From: JBCBTD01 sp039818825
GTDB lineage: Bacteria; Pseudomonadota; Alphaproteobacteria; Geminicoccales; Geminicoccaceae
Direction: 5' to 3'
Length of the DNA: 20,785 nucleotides
NCBI GenBank assembly: GCA_039818825.1
Contig: JBCBTD010000068.1
Span: 1 to 20,785, forward strand
Below are positions 7,149-15,163 of this stretch, piece by piece. The notes under the pieces were generated by a model that had not been told where the DNA came from, made no database searches, and was given only the letters and a program-made list of their open reading frames with translations. Positions within the stretch are counted from its first letter, which is position 1, and each line of letters starts with the position of its first letter. A program made the translations under genes and the position numbers.

Positions 7149-7274
7149 TCAGCCCCCCCTCATCTTGACGATCGAGATCAAGAAGAAGAGCACGACCAGC
7201 GCGGTGAGCAAGCTGGCGACCGCCAGGTTCTTGCGGCGCAGGCGTCGACGATAGACGGGATCGTCGGCTCTCAT
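7149..7274 (-). CDS. coxF: CoxF-type small single-helix membrane protein, 41 aa
   Basis: This short gene encodes MRADDPVYRRRLRRKNLAVA followed by one hydrophobic helix (about residues 18-36, SLLTALVVLFFLISIV) and the tail KMRGG. The positive N-terminus predicts a cytoplasmic N-end. A small protein at this exact place between ctaB and cox11 is characteristic of alphaproteobacterial oxidase operons and is often annotated CoxF or cytochrome oxidase assembly protein; its precise role is not known to me. The ATG overlaps the ctaB stop (ATGA) and its own stop is one base from the cox11 GTG, supporting real, coupled translation. An open frame reaches further upstream to 7415 but that part is a shadow of ctaB. 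Confidence 0.85.
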   Translation of the reverse strand: MRADDPVYRRRLRRKNLAVASLLTALVVLFFLISIVKMRGG

Positions 7275-8197
7275 GCGAGCCACCCGATCACGGCGTGATC
7301 CACCATCAGTGCCGACAGCAAACCGAACAGATAGACGATCGACACCTTGAAGGCGCGGATCGCGACCACCTCTCGCGGATCGGTGCAGACGCGCCACACG
7401 TGATAGCCGTACCAAGCGCCGAGCCCGGCTGCAGCACCCCCGTAAACCACCCCGACGAGCCCGAAGACGACCGGCAGCGCGCTGACGCCCAGCAGGACGA
7501 CCGTATAGACGGCAATGTGCCGCCGCGTGGCGTCGTGACCGGCTACCACCGGCAGCATCGGCACACCGACCCGCTCGTAATCGCCGGAGCGATAGAGCGC
7601 CAACGACCAGAAGTGCGGCGGGGTCCAGACGAAGATGACGAGGAACATCAAGAGCGGCAGCAGGCCGAGGTCACCCGTCACCGCCGCCCAGCCGACCACC
7701 GGCGGCAAGGCCCCGGCAGCGCCACCGATCACGATGTTCTGAGATGTGCGGCGCTTCAGCCAACGGGTGTAAACGACGACGTAGAAAGCGATGGTCGACG
7801 CCAGCAGCAGAGCCGCCACCCAGTTCAGCGCCAGCCCCATGATCATCACGGAGAACGTGGCCAACACCCCACCGAAGGCGAATGCCTCGGCTCCGTCGAT
7901 GCGCCCCGAAGCCGTTGGCCGCAAACGGGTCCGCGCCATCAGCCGGTCGATATCGGCATCGTAGCTGTTGTTGAATGCCGCCGACGCGGCGGCACCCGTG
8001 GCGATGCAGAGGATGGCGACCACTGCCAACAGCGGGTGCAGCTCCCCGGGCGCCACGAACAGGCCCGCGAAGCCCGAGAACACGACCAACCGCATCACCT
8101 TCGGCTTGGTCAGAACCCAGTAGTCACGCACCTGCGAAACCGGCAGCCCGATGGCCGCCGGCGCGCCGCCCGTCGCGATGGATGCCGTCTCGGTCAT
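7271..8197 (-). CDS. ctaB: Protohaem IX farnesyltransferase (haem O synthase)
   Basis: The 308-residue polytopic UbiA-superfamily prenyltransferase attaches farnesyl to haem B to make haem O, the substrate of CtaA. The first Asp-rich motif is NNSYDADIDRLMARTRLRP (76-94) with Asp80 and Asp84. VWTPPHFWSLALYRSGDYERVGVPMLPVV is the haem O synthase signature that separates it from UbiA proper. The ATG at 8197 overlaps the ctaD stop as ATGA. An upstream in-frame start (8254) would run into ctaD and is rejected. Membrane segments are evident throughout and length is normal. Confidence 0.97.
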   Translation of the reverse strand: MTETASIATGGAPAAIGLPVSQVRDYWVLTKPKVMRLVVFSGFAGLFVAPGELHPLLAVVAILCIATGAAASAAFNNSYDADIDRLMARTRLRPTASGRIDGAEAFAFGGVLATFSVMIMGLALNWVAALLLASTIAFYVVVYTRWLKRRTSQNIVIGGAAGALPPVVGWAAVTGDLGLLPLLMFLVIFVWTPPHFWSLALYRSGDYERVGVPMLPVVAGHDATRRHIAVYTVVLLGVSALPVVFGLVGVVYGGAAAGLGAWYGYHVWRVCTDPREVVAIRAFKVSIVYLFGLLSALMVDHAVIGWLA

Positions 8198-9780
8198 CGA
8201 ACCTCGGGCAGCTCGTTGAAGGTGTGGAAGGGCGGTGGCGACGGTACCGTCCACTCCAAGGTGTCAGCGCCCTCACCCCACGGGTTGTCAGGGCAGGTCG
8301 CCGGACTCGAGAAGGTCCGATAAAGCACGAACAGGAAGTACACGGCGCTCGCCGCCGCGATGTACGCGCCGATCGAACTGATCATGTTCCAACCGGCGTA
8401 CGCGTCCGGATAGTCCGGGACACGTCGCGGCATGCCCGCCAAGCCCAGAAAATGCTGCGGAAAGAACGCCAAGTTGACGCCAACGAACGTCAGCCAAAAG
8501 TGGATTTTGCCCATCCGCTCTGGATACTGATGGCCGGTCATTTTCCCGACCCAGTAGTAGAAACCGCAGAAGATGCCGAAGACGGCGCCGAGCGACAGGA
8601 CGTAGTGGAAGTGCGCGACCACGTAGTAGGTGTCGTGGAGCGCCGTGTCGATGCCGGCATTGGCCAGCACCACACCCGTGACACCTCCTAGAGTGAAGAG
8701 AAAGATGAAGCCAATCGCCCACAGCATCGGCGTTTTGAACTCGAGCGAGCCACCCCACATCGTGGCGATCCAGCTGAAGATCTTGATGCCGGTAGGTACG
8801 GCGATGATCATGGTCGCGGCGACGAAGTAGGCGCGGACATCAGCTCCCATGCCGACCGTGAACATGTGGTGGGCCCAGACGATGAAGCCGATGACGCCGA
8901 TGGCAACCATGGCATAAGCCATGCCGAGATAGCCGAAGACCGGCTTGCCCGAGAACGTCGAAACGACCTGACTGATGATCCCGAACGCGGGCAGGATCAT
9001 GATGTAGACTTCAGGATGGCCGAAGAACCAGAACAGATGCTGGAACAGCACCGGATCGCCGCCGCCCGCCGGATCGAAGAACGAGGTGCCGAAATTGCGG
9101 TCGGTCAGCAGCATCGTGATCGCGCCCGCCAACACCGGCACCGCCAGCAGCAACAAGAATGCAGTGACGAGCATGGACCACACGAACAAAGGCATCTTGT
9201 GCAAGGTCATGCCCGGCGCACGCATGTTGAAAATCGTCGTGATGAAGTTGATCGCTCCGAGTAGCGACGAGATCCCGGCGAGATGCAGCGAGAAGATCAG
9301 CATGTCCACGGCCATACTCGGGTGGCCGATCATCGCCGACAAGGGCGGGTAGAGTGTCCACCCGCCACCGAAGCCGCCGACGAACGTCGAGCCCAACAGC
9401 AGCATGATCGACGGCACGAGCAACCAAAAGCTGATGTTGTTCAACCGCGGAAACGCCATGTCCGGCGCGCCGATCATCAGCGGCACCATCCAATTGCCGA
9501 AGCCGCCGATCAGCGCCGGCATGACGAAGAAGAAGATCATGATCAGGCCGTGGGCGCTGATCAGCACGTTGTACAGGTGGTAGTCGCCGCCGAGCACCTG
9601 ATCGCCGGGCGACATCAGCTCCATGCGCATGACGATCGACATGGCCAAGCCGACGAACGCCATCACGCCAGCGTACCAGAGGTAGAGCGTGCCGATGTCT
9701 TTGTGGTTGGTCGAGAACAGCCAGCGGCGGACGAAGCCGGGCGCGTGCGAGTCGTGCTGATCGGCGGCGGCGTAGGCCAT
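8194..9780 (-). CDS. ctaD: Cytochrome c oxidase subunit I (aa3 type)
   Basis: This is the 528-residue, twelve-helix catalytic subunit containing haem a and the haem a3-CuB centre that reduces oxygen. Visible ligands and landmarks: His77 in SAHGLIMIFF (haem a), His255 and Tyr259 in WFFGHPEVY (CuB ligand and cross-linked Tyr), His304-His305 in WAHHMFTVG (CuB), and His390/His392 in VVAHFHYVLSLG (haem a3/haem a). Glu257 in GHPEV marks an A1-type D-channel and Lys333 in PTGIKIFSW the K-channel. The ATG at 9780 has GAGG about 11 nt upstream, in the 20-nt gap after ctaC. The open frame continues upstream to 9942 but overlaps ctaC and lacks family sequence. Confidence 0.98.
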   Translation of the reverse strand: MAYAAADQHDSHAPGFVRRWLFSTNHKDIGTLYLWYAGVMAFVGLAMSIVMRMELMSPGDQVLGGDYHLYNVLISAHGLIMIFFFVMPALIGGFGNWMVPLMIGAPDMAFPRLNNISFWLLVPSIMLLLGSTFVGGFGGGWTLYPPLSAMIGHPSMAVDMLIFSLHLAGISSLLGAINFITTIFNMRAPGMTLHKMPLFVWSMLVTAFLLLLAVPVLAGAITMLLTDRNFGTSFFDPAGGGDPVLFQHLFWFFGHPEVYIMILPAFGIISQVVSTFSGKPVFGYLGMAYAMVAIGVIGFIVWAHHMFTVGMGADVRAYFVAATMIIAVPTGIKIFSWIATMWGGSLEFKTPMLWAIGFIFLFTLGGVTGVVLANAGIDTALHDTYYVVAHFHYVLSLGAVFGIFCGFYYWVGKMTGHQYPERMGKIHFWLTFVGVNLAFFPQHFLGLAGMPRRVPDYPDAYAGWNMISSIGAYIAAASAVYFLFVLYRTFSSPATCPDNPWGEGADTLEWTVPSPPPFHTFNELPEVR

Positions 9781-9800
9781 GAGAGCGATTCCTCGGTCGA

Positions 9801-10619
9801 TTATCGCTGGACGACGTCGACGCCGTCGACGCGGGCGAACGTCTCTTGGGCGTCGGCAACCCAGGCGTCGAACTCGTCGGGGGGAACGACCCGGACGGCG
9901 ATCGGCATGAATCCATGACCGACGCCGCAAAGCTCGGAGCACTGGCCGTAGTACATCCCCGGCTCGTCGACCCGGAACCAGGTCTCATTGAGCCGCCCTG
10001 GGATGGCGTCGCGCTTCACGCCGAAGGACGGCATCGCCCAACTGTGCAGCACGTCGGTGGCCGAGATCAGCACACGCACCGTCGCTCCGGCCGGGACGAC
10101 GACGTCGTTGTCCGTCGCCAGCAACGCTGGCTTGCCGGCTGCATCTGCCTCGTCACGCGACAACATGAAGGCGTCGAACGTGAAGTTGCCGTGGTCCGGA
10201 TACTCGTAGGTCCAGTACCACTGCCGGCCGATGGCCTTGATGGTCAGATCGGCCTCGGGCGTGCTTTCTTCGAAGTACAAAAGCTTGAACGACGGGACGG
10301 CGATCACCAACAGGATGATGACGGGGACGCCGGTCCAAACCACTTCCAACAGCGTGTTGTGAGTGGTGCGCGAGGGCTTCGGGTTGGCCGAAGCGCGGAA
10401 GCGCACGACCACGTAGACGAGGAGCGCCAGTACCACGACGCAAACGGCGGTGATGATCACCAACAGCAGATCGTGGAACGTCTCCATCTGCGCCTTGATC
10501 GGGGTCGCCGCTTCCTGCATCCCGAGCTGCCAGGGCTCTGGCTGGCCGGCCCATGCTCGGCTTCCCGATACTCCCCATGCCAGGGCGAGCGCGCCCGCCA
10601 ACCTTGCCGACACCGCCAT
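9801..10619 (-). CDS. ctaC: Cytochrome c oxidase subunit II
   Basis: The 272-residue subunit II takes electrons from cytochrome c through the binuclear CuA site. A signal sequence (residues 1-24, ending ARAWA-like SRAWA before GQPEP) is followed by two membrane helices (about 51-73 and 94-115) and a periplasmic cupredoxin domain. GRQWYWTYEYPD (131-142) is the aromatic electron-entry region. CuA ligands are His192 (LHSWAMPSFGVKRDAIPGR) plus Cys227, Glu229, Cys231, His235 and Met238 in GQCSELCGVGHGFM. There is no fused cytochrome c domain. The ATG at 10619 is preceded by AGGAGG 11 nt upstream. An alternative ATG at 10643 would add eight residues but would put that AGGAGG inside the gene. Confidence 0.97.
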   Translation of the reverse strand: MAVSARLAGALALAWGVSGSRAWAGQPEPWQLGMQEAATPIKAQMETFHDLLLVIITAVCVVVLALLVYVVVRFRASANPKPSRTTHNTLLEVVWTGVPVIILLVIAVPSFKLLYFEESTPEADLTIKAIGRQWYWTYEYPDHGNFTFDAFMLSRDEADAAGKPALLATDNDVVVPAGATVRVLISATDVLHSWAMPSFGVKRDAIPGRLNETWFRVDEPGMYYGQCSELCGVGHGFMPIAVRVVPPDEFDAWVADAQETFARVDGVDVVQR

Positions 10620-10759
10620 GCTCGTGCGGACCTCCTGGTACATGCGTTCCACCGAATGCCGCCGCGGGTCTAGCATCGGCACCGTGCATTGCACAATGTC
10701 GACCCTAGCCCGAAGCGGTCGTATGGCGCGGTGAAGCGTTGTCGCAAGCAGGCCGGACC
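10620..10759 (-). promoter_or_regulatory. Putative promoter/operator region of the cytochrome oxidase operon
   Basis: This 140-bp gap precedes the first oxidase gene. It includes AGGAGG for ctaC and two nested short palindromes on the plus strand: GTGCA-T-TGCAC at 10684-10694 and CATTG-CA-CAATG at 10687-10698. On the minus strand a weak -35/-10-like pair, TTGCGA and CATACG with 16-nt spacing, lies upstream of the palindromes. The hexamers match the consensus poorly, so the promoter placement is a guess. No strong terminator for the upstream DUF3422 gene is visible. Confidence 0.35.
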
Positions 10760-12094
10760 TCAGTGGCCGAGCCGAGATCGCAGCCGCCGCACACCCAGGA
10801 AAATCGAGATCAACACCAGCGGGGCGGCCAACCCAAGGACCACGTTGACGGTCGTCGTGCCGAGCACGCCCGAGAACCCTTTGAGCAGATAAGACAAAAG
10901 GCCAAGGACGTAGTAGCTGATCGCCGCGACCGAGAGCCCCTCGACCGTCTGCTGCAGGCGCAGCTGCAGACGCGCGCGACGGTCCATCGAGGTGAGCAGC
11001 TTCTGATTCTGCTCCTGGACCGCCATGTCGACCCGCGTGCGGAGCATGTCGGACGCGGCGTTGATCCGCTGGCCGAGTGTTTCCATCCGTGCCTCGACCG
11101 CCTGGCACGTCCGCATCGCCGGTTCGAACCGCCGTTCGAGGAACGAGCCGAGCGGCTCCGTCTCGTGGTCGCGTTCGAGCTTCAACCGGCGCAAGCGGTC
11201 GTTCACGAGTTCAGCGTAGGCGTGGGTCGCGCCGAACCGGTACGCGTTGTCCGCAAGATGGCGGGCCTGCAACACCGCCAGCTGTGAGAGCTGATCCAGC
11301 ACCTCCCGCTCCTCGTCGTGACCGCCGCCAGCAGCGGTACGCACGGTGAGGTCGAGCATGCCACTTTCCATGTCGTCGATGGTCGAGACCAGCCGCCGCG
11401 CGGCCGTCAGGCCCAACAACGCCATCAGGCGATAGGTCTCCAGTTCGAGGGCGCGTTGGACGAACCGGCCCATCCGCGTCGCGTCGTAGCCGGCGTCGGC
11501 GATGAGAATACGCCCGAACCCATCGCCATGCAGCCGCAAGCCCGTCCAGATGCGGACCTGCTCGCCGAGCACTCGCCCACCCATGAGATGGTGACCCTCG
11601 AACATCTGCACCAACTGGTCTCGCGTCGGTGTCGGCACGTCAGCGCCGAGCACTGCCAGGTGGCTGGCTTCGACGAGTTGCCCAGGCAGTCGCGCCAGCC
11701 ACTGCTCGGGCAAGACTCGGATCGGCGGGTCGACGAACGGCTGGGCGAACGGCCCCTCTCTAACCACCATGAGCGTGGAGAATTCCGTGTGGCGCTCCCA
11801 GCGCAGCTCCAGCTGACCGATCTGCGCGACGTGGTGCAGCGCGGTCTCGCCAGGCGGCAGCGCGCCGTAGCTGGCGCAAAGCTCCGCCAGCAACTGCCGC
11901 TCCACGGCATCACCGCCCCGACCGCTGAGCATCGCCACGTGGCTGACCTGCGCCGGCGCCTGTAGATGCGGCGCCGGCCGCGTGTGCATTTCGGCGACGA
12001 TGGCCGCACGGTCGGGATGGGGCCGGAAGACGCCGTCACGCGGTTGAACGTCGTCCACGGCATGGACCTCCACGCTCGACATCGCGACCGCCAT
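10760..12094 (-). CDS. DUF3422-family membrane-anchored protein
   Basis: This 444-residue protein of unknown function matches the proteobacterial DUF3422 family by overall architecture and length. It has an N-terminal HTRPAP motif (37-42), a long soluble region rich in predicted helix (about 210-385, with heptad-like patterns), and two C-terminal membrane helices (about 386-407, VEGLSVAAISYYVLGLLSYL, and 417-436) ending in a basic tail. ISYYVLGLLSYL is the most typical segment. The start overlaps the rsmE stop by one base (TGATG); Met5 is an alternative start. No catalytic motif is recognisable, so I assign no function. Confidence 0.85.
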   Translation of the reverse strand: MAVAMSSVEVHAVDDVQPRDGVFRPHPDRAAIVAEMHTRPAPHLQAPAQVSHVAMLSGRGGDAVERQLLAELCASYGALPPGETALHHVAQIGQLELRWERHTEFSTLMVVREGPFAQPFVDPPIRVLPEQWLARLPGQLVEASHLAVLGADVPTPTRDQLVQMFEGHHLMGGRVLGEQVRIWTGLRLHGDGFGRILIADAGYDATRMGRFVQRALELETYRLMALLGLTAARRLVSTIDDMESGMLDLTVRTAAGGGHDEEREVLDQLSQLAVLQARHLADNAYRFGATHAYAELVNDRLRRLKLERDHETEPLGSFLERRFEPAMRTCQAVEARMETLGQRINAASDMLRTRVDMAVQEQNQKLLTSMDRRARLQLRLQQTVEGLSVAAISYYVLGLLSYLLKGFSGVLGTTTVNVVLGLAAPLVLISIFLGVRRLRSRLGH

Positions 12095-12810
12095 CAGCGC
12101 CGGCCGGCTAGAACCAAGCCCGCAAGACCGGCGATGGCAGCAGTTTCGCTTCGGAGGATAAGGGTTCCCAGGCTGACGAACAGTACCGATTGATCGCGGT
12201 CGAGGACGGCCCGATCGCGGGGGCCAAAACCGCCCTCCGGCCCGATCAGCAGATCACCGGGCCCGGCCTCGGCAGCAACCTCGACGATCGTTGGCGCCGA
12301 GGCGCGCTCCAGCGCAACGTAGAGGGGTCGCGCCGCCGCGCGGCGCGCCAGCCACTCCGGCAACGAGAGAATCTCGAACAACTTCGGCAGCGTCAGTCGC
12401 CCGCTCTGTTCCGCAGCTTCGACGGCAATCGCCTTCAAGCGTTCCAGGTTGACGCGGTCGGCGACGGTCCGCTCGGTCGCAAGCGGTTGAAAAGCGGACA
12501 TACCCATCTCCGTCCCCTTCTCGATGGCCCATTCGAGGCGCGATCGCTTGATCGACGCCATCGCCAGGATCGAGCCGGCTTCGTCGCGCGGTGCACGTAC
12601 GCGCTCGGTGACGTGCGCTTCGGCAGTGCGCTTGCCGACGCGCAGTACGGCCGCCCATTCGCCGGCAGCGGCGTTGAACAGCCGCACGACGTCGCCGTCG
12701 CGGCAGCGCATGACGCGGGTCGTGTAGTGGGCCTGCCCCGTGGTCAGCGTGACGACTGCGGACGGCGCCAGCGGTGCGTCGACGTGCAGGCGGATGGATC
12801 GCTCGGTCAT
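12094..12810 (-). CDS. rsmE: 16S rRNA m3U1498 methyltransferase
   Basis: The 238-residue SPOUT-class enzyme methylates N3 of U1498 in 16S rRNA using SAM. An N-terminal PUA-like domain (about 1-72) is followed by the trefoil-knot methyltransferase domain with KGTEMGMSAFQPLATERTV (98-116), EAAEQSGRLTLP (131-142), IGPEGGFGPRD (189-199) and SLGTLILRSETAAIAGLAGL (213-232). These are the RsmE signatures, and length is normal. The ATG at 12810 has only a weak ribosome-binding site. It is divergent from ubiA across 42 bp and is joined to the DUF3422 gene by TGATG, an arrangement that suggests a two-gene operon. Confidence 0.96.
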   Translation of the reverse strand: MTERSIRLHVDAPLAPSAVVTLTTGQAHYTTRVMRCRDGDVVRLFNAAAGEWAAVLRVGKRTAEAHVTERVRAPRDEAGSILAMASIKRSRLEWAIEKGTEMGMSAFQPLATERTVADRVNLERLKAIAVEAAEQSGRLTLPKLFEILSLPEWLARRAAARPLYVALERASAPTIVEVAAEAGPGDLLIGPEGGFGPRDRAVLDRDQSVLFVSLGTLILRSETAAIAGLAGLVLAGRR

Positions 12811-12852
12811 GCGTCTCGTTTACGCCCATCGGCAAGCTGCTATGAAGCGCCC
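12811..12852 (+). promoter_or_regulatory. 42-bp divergent promoter region with a candidate ubiA promoter
   Basis: Reading rightward, TTTACG (12819-12824) and TATGAA (12841-12846) are each a 4/6 match to the sigma70 -35 and -10 hexamers, with a 16-nt spacer. Transcription would start about 7 nt later, at or next to the ubiA ATG at 12853, which has no Shine-Dalgarno sequence. This suggests a leaderless ubiA mRNA. No clear rsmE promoter is seen on the other strand. Confidence 0.4.
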
Positions 12853-13761
12853 ATGTCCGAGACCGACCTCGCCATCCGCGACCGCGAGCACGACCGTCTG
12901 CGCGCGTTTTCCGCCAAACGCCGCGCGTTGGGGGAGCTGGCACGGTGGGACCGCCCGATCGGCGCGTGGCTGCTCTTCTGGCCCTGCGCATGGGGCGTGC
13001 TGCTGGCGCCGACGCCGTTGCATTGGTGGCTCGTCCCGCTGTTCCTGATCGGCGCATTCGCGATGCGCGGTGCCGGCTGCACGATCAACGATCTCGTCGA
13101 CCGCAATCTCGACGGCCACGTCGCCAGAACCGCAACCCGGCCGCTGCCGTCGGGCCGCGTCACGGTGCGCGAGACGGTCCTGTTCGTCGGCGCCCAGTGT
13201 ACGGTCGGACTCGTGGTGCTGGCTTTCCTGCCACCGCTGGCCCAGGCGGTGGCGTTGCTGTCGGTGCCGTTGGTGGTCATCTACCCCTTCATGAAACGGG
13301 TGACCTGGTGGCCCCAAGCGTTTCTCGGCATCACGTTCAACTGGGGCGCCTTGGTCGGGTGGGCGGCCGCGACCGGTGAGCTGTCGGCGCCGGCGGTCGC
13401 GTTGTACGCCGCAGGCATCGCCTGGACTCTCGGCTACGACACCATCTACGCGCACCAGGACAAGGAAGACGACGCGCTGGTCGGCATCAAGTCGACGGCC
13501 CGGTTGCTCGGCGAACGGTCGTGGTGGTGGATCTGCGGCTTCTACGCGCTGACGGTCGCGCTGCTGGCACTCGCCATGATCCTCGCAGAGGCCGGTTGGC
13601 TCGGATTCGTCGGGCTCGGGCTCGTCGGCTTGATGCTCAGCCGGCAGTTGGCCAACGCCGATTTCGACGACGCGACGGATTGTCTGCGGCGCTTCCGTAT
13701 GAATCGCGATGCCGGGCTCGTCGTCGCGGTGGCCCTCATCCTCGGCCGCCTGAACGGTTGA
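12853..13761 (+). CDS. ubiA: 4-hydroxybenzoate polyprenyltransferase
   Basis: The 302-residue polytopic membrane enzyme attaches the polyprenyl tail to 4-hydroxybenzoate in ubiquinone synthesis. The first prenyl-diphosphate Asp motif is GCTINDLVDRNLDGHVARTATRP (about 75-97) with Asp80, Asp83 and Asp87. The second is YDTIYAHQDKEDD (195-207) with Asp203, Asp206 and Asp207; this and the RPLPSGRV segment distinguish UbiA from CtaB. Eight or so hydrophobic helices are visible. I chose the ATG at 12853; upstream sequence to 12190 in the same frame is open but is antisense to rsmE. It begins a rightward trio with the YcjX-like and YcjF-like genes, 4 nt upstream of the former. Confidence 0.95.
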   Translation: MSETDLAIRDREHDRLRAFSAKRRALGELARWDRPIGAWLLFWPCAWGVLLAPTPLHWWLVPLFLIGAFAMRGAGCTINDLVDRNLDGHVARTATRPLPSGRVTVRETVLFVGAQCTVGLVVLAFLPPLAQAVALLSVPLVVIYPFMKRVTWWPQAFLGITFNWGALVGWAAATGELSAPAVALYAAGIAWTLGYDTIYAHQDKEDDALVGIKSTARLLGERSWWWICGFYALTVALLALAMILAEAGWLGFVGLGLVGLMLSRQLANADFDDATDCLRRFRMNRDAGLVVAVALILGRLNG

Positions 13762-13765
13762 CGCC

Positions 13766-15163
13766 ATGGCGCTCGAGGACGAGGCACGCGCCTGGCTGAA
13801 GCGAGCCGGCGACTGGCTGCCCCAATGGACGACCATCGAGGCTGGGCTTGCCGGATTCGGCCGCGCGCTGCTCGGCAACCACCTGCGAGTTGCGGTCACC
13901 GGCCTCTCGCGGAGTGGCAAGACGGTGTTCGTCACGTGTCTTGCCCACCACCTCGAGCGCGGCACGGGTCTGCCCTTCCTGGAGGCCGTCGCCGAGCGCC
14001 GCTATCGCGGCGCTCGGATCGCCAATCGTTCGCCGGAAGGCGTCGTCGCCTTTCCCTATCGGGCTCACTCCGCGGCGCTCTCGGCCGACCCGCCACGCTG
14101 GCCGGCGGCATCGACCGATCTCAGCCTCCTTCGCATGAACGTCGACGTGAAGAGGAAGCGCGGGTTGATACCGCGCGTCGGCGACGACCGGCCCGTGACG
14201 ATCGACCTGGTCGACTATCCTGGTGAATGGCTGATCGACCTGCCGCTGCTGCGGGACAGCTACGACGGCTGGAGTTCCGTCACGTTGGAACGGCTCCGTG
14301 CGAGGCCTTACGAACCGTTCTTCCGCGATTTCCTCCAGGCCCTGGACGGCGCCGACGTGCCGAGCCTGGTCTCTGCCTACGTCGGCGCCATGCAGGCCGC
14401 GCGCGCTGCGCGGTTGAGCCTCCTGCACCCGGGCCGCGCCCTGACGCCCACCGCGGTCGACGCGCCGCTGGAGCAGGTAGCGTTCGCACCAGTGCCGCCG
14501 GGGCACCGGCACGCCAAGGCCTTCGGCGAGCGTTTCGTCGATTACGTCGAACGCTGGGTGCGGCCGTTCAAGGCGAACGTGGTCGACGCCGTCGACCGAC
14601 AGATCGTGCTGGTCGACGTACTGGAGAGCCTCAACCGCGGGCCGCCGCACTTCGACGACACCCGTGCTGCTCTGGCGATGATCCTAGAGAGCTTCAACTA
14701 CGGCCGTGGCAATCGCATGCAGCGCTGGGTTGCGCCCAAGGTCGAACGGCTGGTCTTCTGCGCGACCAAGGCCGACCATGTCGCCAACACGCAACATGCC
14801 AACCTGAAGGCGCTGCTCCAGGACATGGTCGACGACGCCGCGCGACGGGTGCGTCTGGAGGGCATCGCGACCGAGACGCTCGCGGTCGCGGCGCTTCGGT
14901 CGACGGACACCGTGCGCACCGACCACGACGGGCAACGGCTTTCCTGCGTGCGCGGCGTGCTTTACGACACCGGGCAGGAGCGGATCATCTTTCCGGGCGA
15001 GGTACCGCCGACGATGCCGCGCGGCGCAGATTGGGACGAGCAACGGTTCGCGTTCCGCCGGTTCGCACCGCGCTCACTTGCGGCTGCCGGCAACGGCGGT
15101 GTCCAAGGGCACATCAGGCTCGACCAGGTTCTCGAGTCGGTGCTCGGCGACCGCCTCGCATGA
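13766..15163 (+). CDS. ycjX: YcjX-family P-loop NTPase
   Basis: This 465-residue protein matches the YcjX/DUF463 GTPase-like family. The Walker A motif GLSRSGKT is at 46-53, TIDLVDYPGEW near 152 acts as a Walker B/G3-like segment, and FCATKADHV near 330 resembles the TKxD guanine-specificity motif. MILESFNYGRGN and ERLVFCATKADHV are typical for the family. Length is normal. In Escherichia coli the homologue belongs to the phage-shock regulon; its biochemical role is poorly known. The ATG lies 4 nt after the ubiA stop and its own stop overlaps the next gene as ATGA, so it is probably co-expressed with the YcjF-like partner. No pspA, pspB or pspC is present here. Confidence 0.93.
   Translation: MALEDEARAWLKRAGDWLPQWTTIEAGLAGFGRALLGNHLRVAVTGLSRSGKTVFVTCLAHHLERGTGLPFLEAVAERRYRGARIANRSPEGVVAFPYRAHSAALSADPPRWPAASTDLSLLRMNVDVKRKRGLIPRVGDDRPVTIDLVDYPGEWLIDLPLLRDSYDGWSSVTLERLRARPYEPFFRDFLQALDGADVPSLVSAYVGAMQAARAARLSLLHPGRALTPTAVDAPLEQVAFAPVPPGHRHAKAFGERFVDYVERWVRPFKANVVDAVDRQIVLVDVLESLNRGPPHFDDTRAALAMILESFNYGRGNRMQRWVAPKVERLVFCATKADHVANTQHANLKALLQDMVDDAARRVRLEGIATETLAVAALRSTDTVRTDHDGQRLSCVRGVLYDTGQERIIFPGEVPPTMPRGADWDEQRFAFRRFAPRSLAAAGNGGVQGHIRLDQVLESVLGDRLA

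Noticed and set aside
5080..8323. Long plus-strand open frames opposite SURF1, cox3 and ctaB (5080-6384, 7295-8323)
   Set aside because: Arg/His/Gln-rich translations without domains, fully antisense to confidently identified genes.
10620..11108. N-terminal extension of ctaC into the DUF3422 gene
   Set aside because: AGGAGG precedes the ATG at 10619, which opens a normal signal peptide; the extension is a different frame of the DUF3422 gene and intergenic DNA.
12190..12852. N-terminal extension of ubiA through rsmE
   Set aside because: The frame is open but is antisense to rsmE, and UbiA similarity starts at the ATG at 12853.
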